A stretch of DNA of 64,000 nucleotides. Source: Gelatoporia subvermispora B (lineage: Eukaryota > Basidiomycota > Agaricomycetes > Polyporales > Gelatoporiaceae). Location of the stretch: assembly GCA_000320605.2 (NCBI GenBank), contig KB445795.1:1846693-1910692 (forward strand), in the 5' to 3' direction. Below are positions 55,349-64,000 of this stretch, one piece after another (the stretch's first letter is position 1; each line of letters starts with the position of its first letter). Under the pieces are notes generated by a model, which saw only the letters and a list, made by a program, of their open reading frames with translations, was not told the origin of the DNA and made no database searches. A program made the position numbers and the translations under genes.

Positions 55349-55752
55349 GGTGAATGGGAGGTGAGTTAGTAATGTGGTGAATGCGGTCAGTTTGTCGCGC
55401 CAGCGACTGGACGAGGCTCCCGTTGCCGGCAGCTGGATGCCCGCACTTTCCCCGCGGGGAAGCCCTCGGGGTCCTTACGTGGGCCTGAAGACCCTGAGCA
55501 CTGCATCCGGAATGACCGGAGCCGTGCGTCGGCGCGCTTTGGCGGACGGTGGCTGCGCGAATTCGCACGATCCTGAGAGGCAGCCCTCACGGTGGCCGAC
55601 TCGATTCACCTGCTTGGGCGTTCCAATCCCCTCACTGGCGTTCAGAACGAATGATGTCTTGACACGTACGCCCATCATCTGCGCGACGTTTCCCTGCTGC
55701 ACACAACTCGGCCAGGCGGAGGCTCTTGAAGGCGAGGACACGCGGACGCAAC
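55349..55752. promoter_or_regulatory. divergent intergenic, HIBADH / cytochrome b561
   Basis: The 404 G/C-rich bases between divergent starts should contain both promoters. Several open frames cross it on both strands, but none looks like a protein. Confidence 0.5.
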
Positions 55753-56899
55753 ATGTTGCCCTCGCTTGGCTCGAGTACTAAACTTACTACTGTCCCGGAG
55801 GCGTCGCAGGAGCACCCCGACGTCGAATACATCCCGCTTGCTGCAGACTCCGAAGCTGCTCAGGCTGCGACTGACTATCCCGTCAAGATGGGCATCGACG
55901 AACAATTTCTGAAGCCTGAAGGGCGGCAGGGCGATTCAACTGCAGGTGTAGCTGCCTATGTATGTTCCGACTACTTTGTTCCGATGCTTGGGTGACTTAC
56001 ACTCCGTCATCTAGGTCTCTGTCGGCGTATGTTGCATATGCTTCCCATCTCTTCTTCACTTAATAGTGTTTGCGACGCAGGTCTTCCTTTTGTCGACATG
56101 GATCATCATGTTCACCAATAATCCGTCAACTCTTGGGTGGTACTTTTGGCATCCGCTGCTGAATAGCACAGCCATTGCGTTGTTTACATATGGTGACTAT
56201 CACCCAGTGTACCTGTTCTCGGAATGTCTGACATCGTGACCGCCGATTAGGTATCCTGACGTTGCAACCTACCTCGCAGCCTAGAACGAAGGCAGCTGGG
56301 CTGACACGGCATCAGCTTGCTATGTTCATTATTGGTCTTCCACTCATTTTCATGGGAACTTTTGCCATCTTCTACAACAAAGTCACCCATGACGCAGAAC
56401 ATTTCACCACCTGGCATGGAGTGAGTTTCATTGAGGGCATCACCTTCCAGGTCGCTCATATCACAACACTTCCCAGAGCTTTGGCCTGCTATGCATTGTT
56501 TGGTTAGTCGCACAAATCATAATCGGTGGCGGCAGCGTTTGGTTCCAAGGACGTCTTTTCGGTGGTTTCCCGAAAGCAAAGCTATTGTGGAAATATCACA
56601 GGTAAGGTCGGCGATTGTTCGAACGAATGTCGCCCGTTCACATCCTGTGAATTTCTATAGGATCTCGGGATACCTAGTATTTCCAATAATGCTATTTACC
56701 GCGTATCTTGCTGGTGCATGGTCGAATTGGGTCATCAACCATGTGCCTTTTGCGGTCCGCTTGCTCGCCTTTGTCATTGCTCCGGTCGTTCTTGTGATAT
56801 CTGTTTTCACACGGATGAGGTATAGCTGTTCTGTTGTTCCACTGTCCAGGATCACTTACATATCAATCACACAGGCTGTCCAAGCTAGGAATCATGTAA
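55753..56899 (+). CDS. cytochrome b561 domain membrane protein
   Basis: A transmembrane electron carrier with two b hemes. After a polar N-tail (MLPSLGSSTKLTTVPEASQE), helices appear in order: VGVFLLSTWIIMFTNNPSTL, FWHPLLNSTAIALFTYGIL, HQLAMFIIGLPLIFMGTFAI, SFGLLCIVWLVAQIIIGGGS, ISGYLVFPIMLFTAYLAGAW and AVRLLAFVIAPVVLVISVF. Candidate heme-ligand His residues are those in FWHPLL, TRHQLA, TTWHGS and WKYHRI. Exon joins use clean GT..AG sites. The last exon is RLSKLGIM with TAA 56897-56899. The family resembles CYB561D-type proteins. The substrate and the membrane (vacuole, ER or plasma membrane) are not evident. Start ATG 55753 is the first in-frame Met that leaves a plausible tail. Confidence 0.86.
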
Positions 56900-58295
56900 T
56901 GTTCATCGATGTATTTAACTCTTCAATCGGGACTTTGCTGGTATTTGTATGTGCCCTGGGCCGATGTGTGATGAGAATCAAAGGACTACAGCTTATGTAC
57001 TGTAAGACTAAGGTCCTATGCAATCTGATCTGTTTGGATTCGTGAACTCGAATGTATCATACGCTCGTATCCTCTAGTTGCGATTGACTGACCACATCAG
57101 AACAAATCCCTATGATATGAATCCTTCTGTGTTATGGCAGACCGTCCTACGCCAGTTGCTGAGTACCGCAGCAGTAATCTCAGCATCGATCACGGTCACC
57201 CAAATTTCTTGAGTTTGTTGTGAATTGCCCTATCCACTCGTTGACGTACCGGCGCATTAGTGCGAGCTTAGGTACCCCGGCTGCACTTTCCGGTCTTCGT
57301 GACACTGGAGGGTGTGCGTCTATCATGGAGTTCCCCGGCGAGAGCATTCCACAGCAACTCGGAAGATAGACGGGAAGGTAGGGTGTAGTACGTCTAGATT
57401 GCGATTACAGCGCCATCTGAGCACCCATTGCGCCTTGAGGGCGCTCATACTATTTGGATCACAACGAACCAAACCTTTTTCGACTTGAATCCGCTCCGAT
57501 GAGTTGTGGAAGGTCCACCTGGCGCTGGCGCTACCGTTGAACAAATTAGATGTCGCCGGCGGTGTTCAATCTTGGTTCAATAGGACGCCGAGGATTCTTC
57601 CGGAGCCACATAAACGCGCGGATTGTGCATATGTTGAGTCTGTTGAGTAGAGACTTTCCTGATTTGGAGTATGATCGCGAGTGTCGCGTCGCGTGCGTAG
57701 CGCAGATTGCATCGGGACCAAAATGTGATCGTCTCCGACTCCTCCTTTTCTCTTGCGTTTGCATTGCATATGCTCCGGCCGCAGGATGGCATGGTGAAAC
57801 GGATCATCTCATGTCACCAAGAACACTTCAAATATCGTGACATACAGCACTATTGGTCGATGCTCTCGGCAAAACTGTTGGCCTTGCTTGCACGTATATG
57901 ATGCAAATTGCACAATCCGACTCGGGGTCCCAAGTCAAGTTGAAGCCGCGCGTCATTCTGAACTGTCTACAAGCTCGATATTTGACTGGCGTCTTCTTGG
58001 ACTTTGTTCCTAGTGGCATTGTCTTGGTAGAGATTAGGGTTACAATCAGACGACGGGCCAGAACCAGGTACAGTGCTTTGTCAGGCGCGCTGTTGCACTA
58101 GCGGATGGCCGAAGGAGCGCTGGCTCGTAGATGATGCAAGACGCCTAGGTCTGGTTGGTCAGCGTGGAACTCCTGTTCCCGCTCTCCTATAGGAATTCTA
58201 AGGGGCGATCGGACGCATAACATGAAGCCAATCAGTGACTCGACTGTGGTCCATCCAATTTAAGCTCTCTCCCCACAGCGTTATGGGTCCATACC
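56900..58295. other. intergenic, 1.4 kb
   Basis: I see no supported gene. The promoter of the arrestin-like gene should be in the right part. Short open frames at 57323-57544 and 57550-57840 occur on both strands and look like chance. Confidence 0.45.
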
Positions 58296-59804
58296 ATGGA
58301 CGTCGATTCACCACCGTCATACTGCACCCCCGGCTCATGCAGTCCTGTTCCCATTTACTCCGAGACGCCTAGTCGATGCGAACATGTCCTGCAGCCTGTC
58401 GTGTCTGCGCCGCCAACCGCAAGGTGTTCTTACGATCTTGTCTACCGAAGTGACTCCCTAGAAGTCAACCTCGGAAAGTCGCTCTGGGGCCTGAAATATC
58501 CTGCATTCGGGAAAGGTGGTACACTTGAGGGGACCGTGCAAGTGCGCAAGTGCTGTAAACACGTCGTGGGGGTGACCGCCGTGGTACGCAGATTCGTGAC
58601 ATAACCTTGGGTCTTACCTTACACGACGGTCAGTTACGGGGGATCGCGAAGACGAGCTCTATCCAACATGCACGAGTAGCCGTCCCCGATATTTGGACGA
58701 AAGTTCTGTTGTCACGCACTGTGATCCTCTTCTCGTCCGCGGATTCTCCCATCGCGAGGCTAGCGGAGGAATTCAGCCTCGATATACCCTTTCCGGAAAA
58801 TGCGGACGGCAGCGACGAGTCATTGCCACCATCTTTTACTGCGTATCTTCCAGGGACTTCGTGCGAGATAACGTACCATTTACAACTGGACATAGTACGT
58901 CGAGGTCTCCGACGACACGAAACGTATGTACTACCACCCACAATGGACAATGCAAATCAGTGCGCTAAACGTGCCCATCGGTTTTGGTTGTAGGCTAACA
59001 ATCCCTTTGCTATATTTGCCGAAGTCCCGCCCGTGTTCAGCGCCGCTACGCGACATACACCCGCCACTCGCACCGCGCACGGCCTCGGATGAACATGTCA
59101 GAGTCGTTCAGATTCCAGTAATTTGGCACCCACATTGCTGCATCAAAGCACGTCGATCATCGGTACCACAAACTGCCTCCATTCTGGTACGCTTACTCAA
59201 ATGCTCCAAGCTCTCAAAGAGACAGTATGACTCATGACATTTATTAGTTGGCGTTGCCGTCTTCAACATGCTTCCCGTCTGGAGACCATGTTCCTTTGGC
59301 CCTCACTATCAGAGCCCCTCATCTTCCTGCCTTCGCAAACCTTCTGGTGCAAAATCTCAGCCTATATCTTGTAAAACGGAAGAAACTGTACGTCGATAAC
59401 GGTCGTCGAATCAGTGTACGGGAGCAATCCCTCAGTCATGCGGAAGTACTCCTTGTCGGTGATTCACAAGAAGGACACGTGAAAATCAAGGCCCAAGTGC
59501 AAACCGGGGAAGCGGGTAAAGAGATGTCATTTCGGGTAGATGGAGCGGTCGCGGTTGAGGTGCGTTCCTGCACTGCTTACAATGTAGCGCATCACGAGCT
59601 GATAACATGCGTCTGTAATAGTACTGCATCCGTATAGTCATACGTTCACCTGCGAACGTCAAAGGTCCCCCAATCCTGCGTCATGAGGAGCCCCTGCAAG
59701 TGACGACAGACCGTTTCGGATCGCTCACTACCGAGTTGCTCATGATGGGCGGGATTCCGACACCTGCGATCGGACTCAGTGATCTGTACAGAAGCTTGAG
59801 GTAA
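58296..59804 (+). CDS. arrestin-like protein
   Basis: Resembles the arrestin-like proteins common in Agaricomycetes, which may act as adaptors that bring Nedd4-type ubiquitin ligases to membrane cargo. MDVDSPPSYCTPGSCSPVPI carries a PPSY motif (PPxY-like) near the start. Arrestin-fold blocks follow: YDLVYRSDSLEVNLGKSLWG, GGTLEGTVQVRK, then after an intron RTVILFSSADSPIARLA, LDIPFPENADGSDESLPPSF and YLPGTSCEITYHLQLDIVRR. The next exon begins LTIPLLYLPKSRPCSAPLRD. The region continues with VPLALTIRAPHLPAFANLLV and KEMSFRVDGAVAVE. The final exon (YCIRIVIRSPANVKGPPIL) ends DLYRSLR, TAA 59802-59804. Splice joins around 59170-59270 are uncertain. Confidence 0.75.
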
Positions 59805-60491
59805 TGTCTATCAGATCGGATGTTGCTGCACCCAGCCTGTCATCTCATGGATTCATTCGCGTGGGAGGAGCATTAGACTCGCAAAGGTCTGCTCGAGGCG
59901 GCAATTCTAGCGTTCAAGAGCACGATAGCGTGACTCGCACCTCCTAAATTAGTCTAATAGCCGAGCCGCATCGTACCCGCTATGCTGCTAGCTGCCGCGT
60001 GAAGCGTGAAAGCTCGCCGTTGAAACGATGCGGATATTTCTGGTACAGCAAATGACCGTAATTTAGGGCCTATACCTTTACTTACGAACCCGATGATGCT
60101 TTCACGATATGATATGACTCCTGTACTAGATTGGATTAGACATCGTGGGCAATAGACTTAGGATTCGAACTGTACGCCAAGCACGTTAAACGAGCGGCAC
60201 ATGCAGTCGGATGCTGTCGGATGACATCTTGAAGGCACCAGCGCTTGTCCTGGTCAGAGTTCCTGACCAGTTCCCGCCAGCTTGGGTGCGCTCATGTGAG
60301 TCGGCTTGGCTTCTTTCCCCGTTATGTTCGTTGCAACAATTGTGCTCAATCTGCTCCTTCACCTGGTCTGAACTCGACGGAAATGACGCTTGCTAGTTGG
60401 TTAAGCAGTGTTGCATCGTTTGCCAAGCTGTCACTGAACCAACGGATCTCGCGGTCAGAGTCCAGGGGATAGCCTGAGCCTCGAGCCTAAC
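59805..60491. other. intergenic, 5' flank of the MBOAT gene
   Basis: The 687 bases separate tandem plus-strand genes. No gene or repeat is seen. Confidence 0.5.
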
Positions 60492-61966
60492 ATGAGGCCT
60501 TCAATCCTTGATGAGTGTGTTTTCCGTCAAAACTCTGTGCTGCAGCATATTTACGGGTCCCATAGGCTGTCTTTTGCAGGATACCGCGCGTTTCGTCAGT
60601 TTATCCCAGACCAGCGAAATCGCGAGCCATTGACATGGGGTACGGTGCCAAATGCCTTCATCTATATGTTACCATATCTCTTTATGGCGTATCTGGCACG
60701 ACGTGCGGACACATATCCGATCCGGCTCTTGTTCTTGCCCACAGTCATTGCCACGACCATTCGTTGTACCTTCCAGTACAGCATTGAGAGCCCTGAGCTT
60801 GCCCATCTAGATTGGGTCAGAGGTGAGAGCAGTGCCACGAATCCATTGATCTGCTCGATAGGTTTGACGTCTCCAAAAATAGGCCTCGCAGCTCTTGCGA
60901 CAATCGCCAAAGCTTTGAACTTTGCATTAACCAAGAACGGCCGTTTCAGGATTGGCGAGACGAAGCTTCCGAGAATAAACGAGACGCTCCAGTCAGATTA
61001 CAGCACGCCGGCCGTCGACAGCAATGAAGATGTATTGCAGGCGAAGATCCATCGTCAGCCTTTCCTTCCCCTTTGGTTGCGCGACGCTCTTGAACTCGGC
61101 CTACCTCTCAGAGGCGTCGGTTGGGACTACGGACGAGGTCTCTTCGTTCCACCAATCAACCGTTCATTGCAAAAAGGACCGTTCTTGAAGGCCACAGCTC
61201 TCTCGATACTTCAATACGCCTTACTGCTAGATTTCTGCGACTCCCTGGTCAAGCTTTATCCCGGTGTAGGGCCACATGGTGGTAGTTTGTTCCTCCCTAA
61301 TCTTCCTCTCTACATTCGATACACGCTATCCACTATTGTTCACGCCCTAGCAGGAACTATAATTATTGCCAGCGTACGCCTTGGATATGAACTGTGCGCT
61401 TGGATAGCTGTTGGATTCCTTGACCATGCACCATTATCTTGGCCGCCAATACTCAACAGCCCTTGGGCTGCTACATCTTTGCATGACTTCTGGGCCAGGC
61501 GCTGGCATCAGGCCCTCAGACACGTTTTCTTCGTATACGGCGGCTACCCAGGAAGATGGATCGGTGGTAGACCTGGCATGGTTTTCGGTGTCTTCCTAGC
61601 ATCTGGCCTCTTCCACGAACTCGGAATCTATGTCGCTGGCAAAGGTTTTGACCATAGAGTCTCTCTCTTCTTCGTATTGCAAGTAGTCGGCATCTTTGTA
61701 GAGGAAGCGTGGAAGAAACTATGGGGAAAGCCAGTGGGAGGGTTAAGTGGAAGGCTATGGACTGCGTTATGGATCCTCGGACTCGGACAAATATGCAGTG
61801 AGTGTCCCAGGAGTTTTACGACTGCTGTATCATCGCTCATTAATCTTCAGCGGATGCTTGGTTGGCTAGAGGTGTGGGTGGCGCTATCCTCAGTCCCTCA
61901 TCATTGAGCCCAACGAAACGCTTGTTATGGCCTATATTGAAGGGTACTCTACACAGTAAAGTATAG
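60492..61966 (+). CDS. wax-synthase-type MBOAT O-acyltransferase
   Basis: Multi-pass ER-type enzyme that transfers an acyl group to an alcohol; fungal relatives act on terpenes or long-chain alcohols. ATG 60492 starts the only large exon, about 440 codons long. Hydrophobic helices include FIYMLPYLFMAYLARRA, TLSTIVHALAGTIIIASVRL and RVSLFFVLQVVGIFVEEAW. The wax-synthase signature is SLHDFWARRWHQALRHVFF; ASGLFHELGIYVAGK contains the conserved active-site His. A short intron follows GLGQIC, and the end is TDAWLARGVGGAILSPSSLS..HSKV with TAG 61964-61966. No terpene synthase or P450 gene is nearby, so the substrate is unknown. Confidence 0.82.
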
Positions 61967-62266
61967 TCGACGATGCGTCTGATCGCTTTGCGATACCTAC
62001 GGGTCATGGATTCGTTATATATACCAAACCATACGCAATTATAATGTCATGTAGTTACCCTGAGCTTTTCTTGCACCCTACTCGACATCTAGCAAGCGTC
62101 CCTTCGACAAAGCTGTACTGCAGTCGACGCGCTCCGCGGAGGCTATGTTAAGCGCCGGGCTGCAAGTCACGATCGACGCGGTCGTGCGCCTCGGTCGTCT
62201 ACAGCAGTCAGTAACTCCTCTGCGAACTTCCTCCTAGGAGGATCAACTATTGCTTGTATTGATAGG
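61967..62266. promoter_or_regulatory. intergenic, promoter of the Scy1-like gene
   Basis: The 300 bases lie between tandem genes. TATATATACC-like A/T-rich DNA is seen at 62016-62028, but it lies well upstream of the next start. No gene is seen. Confidence 0.4.
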
Positions 62267-64000
62267 ATGTTGGCTGCGGCGACCTCGTTCTTCTCCAGGA
62301 CTAACATTTCCCAGTCCTATAACATTGGCGCCTCTTCCAGTGGCAGCAGGACATCCACGCCAGGACCATCCGGATCCACTACTGCTGTCCTACCTGCTGC
62401 AGCCCATTCTCCTCCATTCCAGGTCGGACCATGGAGAGTGCAATCAGCGACACATAAGGTGACTGGCAAACGCGTGTCAGTCTGGAGTACAGACAAGAGG
62501 AGTCAGGACATGGAGCGCATGGGACCTGCATCCCGTGAGAGGACCATAGAGGTTCTGAAAGGAGAGGTGAATATACTGTCATAATTGTTCCTGATGATAA
62601 GTTGATTGCGTAGGCATCTGCACTAAGTCGTCTTCGACATCCCTCCATCCTAGGTGAGTGATGGGTCAGTCATAACAGTTGGCTTGTCTCATGCGGGTAT
62701 CAGAGATGGTCGAGCCTCTTGAAGAGACTCGGAATGAACTCATTTTCGCGACGGAACCTGTGTTGTCCTCTCTCCACCTATCAATCCCCGGCTCTTTTCA
62801 GTATACACCTCTTGTCGAGCTGGACGAAGTTGAAGTCAGTGCTCCCGACACACAGGATCATACCTACCCCTGAGGACTGATGATCCTTTTCCGTTGCACA
62901 TGCAGATACAGAAGGGGATTCTACAGCTCTGTAAAGGCTTGCAGTTCTTGCACAGTTCTGCTCGCTTGATCCACTCGAACATAACCCCGGAAAGTATACT
63001 TATCAACAACTCGGTATGTGTGCAATATGCTGATGCACATACCGATATCTAACAGCACTCGATCAGGGCGACTGGAAACTTTCGGGCCTTGGGTTGACAA
63101 TCCCTCTATCACGCCCCGATGGCAACCCAACCAGATGGGAGTTTCCCACATTTGATGGGCGTGTTCCCGCATATACTCAGCGTTCATTCGACTATATGGG
63201 TGAGGGGAGCTTTCTGATTGCCTCTGACAGTATCTCATGAGTTTTCAGCACCTGAGTATGCTCTTGATGAGATCCTTGACCCCGCTTCCGATATGTACTC
63301 ACTCGGCTGCTTGATGTATGCTGTACACTGCAAGGGAAACCCGCCTTTCAAGAACCACGGTAGCCTCAGCGCTTTGCGCGAGAATATCGGAAAGCCCTTG
63401 GGTGGATTAGAATCTTTGGATCAGGATCTCAGAGGTAGTTTCCATTATATCGCGCGGTCGCATCGACTGACTTTCCATCAGGTCTCCTTAAGTCCCTCAT
63501 CGCGCGGCACCCACAGGAACGCCCGGACCCGTCAAGCATGACTTCACACCCTTTTTTCTCATCTCTCCCAATATCTACTCTGAACTTCCTTGATCGTTCT
63601 ACTTTCGCGGCCAAATCCCGCGAAGAGAAGATCTCGTTCATGAGAGGACTCACAGGAGTGTTGTCCAAATTCTCCGAAGGTTTACGCACACGCAAGATTC
63701 TCCCATCTTTGTTAGAGGAAGTGCGTGGCATCTTATTCAGAGCTTTCTCACACTCATACAAGCAATCAGATGAAAGATACCCAACTACTACCCTACATCC
63801 TTCCCAATGTATTCGCCATATCACAGATCTTATCACCAGGCCAGTTTGCTTCGCTCGTTTTGCCAAGCTTGAAGCCCCTTTTTGCAATCAAGGAGCCGCC
63901 ACAAAATATGCTGACATTGCTTGACAATCTCGAGTTACTACAGAATAAGACGGAGAAAGGAGTATTCCGCGAACGTAAGGATTCCAACCTTTGTCTACGC
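62267..64000 (+). CDS. Scy1-like pseudokinase (SCYL2 type), 3' truncated by window
   Basis: A pseudokinase of the Scy1/SCYL2 family, tied to clathrin-mediated traffic between Golgi and endosomes. ATG 62267 begins MLAAATSFFSRTNISQSYNI. The kinase-like domain has SPPFQVGPWRVQSATHKVTG, KRVSVWSTDKRSQ where the ATP-binding Lys would lie, and LSRLRHPSILEMVEPLEETR. The catalytic loop reads LIHSNITPESILI (HSN in place of HRD) and the DFG position reads WKLSGLGL, so activity is unlikely. It continues APEYALDEILDPASDMYSLG. HEAT-like repeats follow (SFMRGLTGVLSKFSEGLRT, then LPYILPNVFAISQILSPGQF and LLDNLELLQNKTEKGVFRE). The coding region runs past the window end, so the C-terminus is not seen. Eight or so short introns are present. 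Confidence 0.93.

Noticed and set aside
58025..58055. TTAGGG-like telomere word near 58036
   Set aside because: A single AGATTAGGGTTACA run without tandem repetition, so it is not a telomere or an interstitial telomeric tract.
1..64000. CRISPR arrays, prokaryotic operons or phage genes
   Set aside because: Spliceosomal introns throughout, eukaryotic families only, and no regularly spaced direct repeats of the CRISPR kind.

Overview
The window is nuclear DNA from a basidiomycete fungus, most likely an Agaricomycete. The evidence is dense genes on both strands, many short introns (about 45-70 nt, GT..AG with CTNAC-like branch sites), Agaricomycete-type families (an arrestin-like protein, a wax-synthase-type MBOAT enzyme, small Cys-rich proteins) and a C/G-rich codon style. 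I assigned genes by joining conserved protein blocks across introns by eye; every family name is recognition from memory, with no database search.

Layout, left to right. 0.5-9.5 kb: dipeptidyl peptidase III (-), a mitochondrial TPR membrane protein resembling Mgr3 (-), and, divergent from it, the TFIIH helicase Rad3/XPD (+). 9.5-13.2 kb: a small Cys-rich protein (-) and about 3 kb of poor coding content that may hold relics. 13.2-23.3 kb: the i-AAA protease Yme1 (-), a TMCO4/Mil1-type (DUF726) protein (+), a LEA-2-like membrane protein (-) and a Zip3/RNF212-like RING protein (-). 23.3-25.6 kb: a gene-free island packed with CACTTA/TAAGTG words. 25.6-38 kb: an unrecognised nuclear-looking protein (+), casein kinase I (-), the GID-complex receptor Gid4 (-) and a DHA2-type MFS transporter (-). 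38.5-46.3 kb: Ran GTPase (+), Bcs1 (+), Bud23 (-), an unrecognised coiled-coil protein (+) and Luc7 (-). 46.5-47.3 kb: an 800-bp non-autonomous DNA transposon with terminal inverted repeats and a perfect 8-bp duplication. 47.6-64 kb: a J-domain/ankyrin/RG protein (-), FRG1 (-), ribosomal protein L26 (+), V-ATPase subunit D (-), tRNA-Phe (+), 3-hydroxyisobutyrate dehydrogenase (-), a cytochrome b561 protein (+), an arrestin-like protein (+), an MBOAT acyltransferase (+) and the start of a Scy1-like pseudokinase (+) cut by the window end.

Most genes are housekeeping. Themes that recur are mitochondrial quality control (Yme1, the Mgr3-like protein, Bcs1, HIBADH), RNA and ribosome work (Luc7, Bud23, L26, FRG1) and signalling or traffic (casein kinase I, Ran, Gid4, Scy1-like, arrestin-like). 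Nothing suggests an operon or a metabolite cluster. The less ordinary material is the 800-bp transposon with subterminal tandem repeats, an 85-bp retroposed insert with a 15-bp target duplication, the CACTTA island, a 6-nt microexon in the peptidase gene, a stop-free 60-nt GC-AG intron in the J-domain gene, and two lineage-specific proteins.
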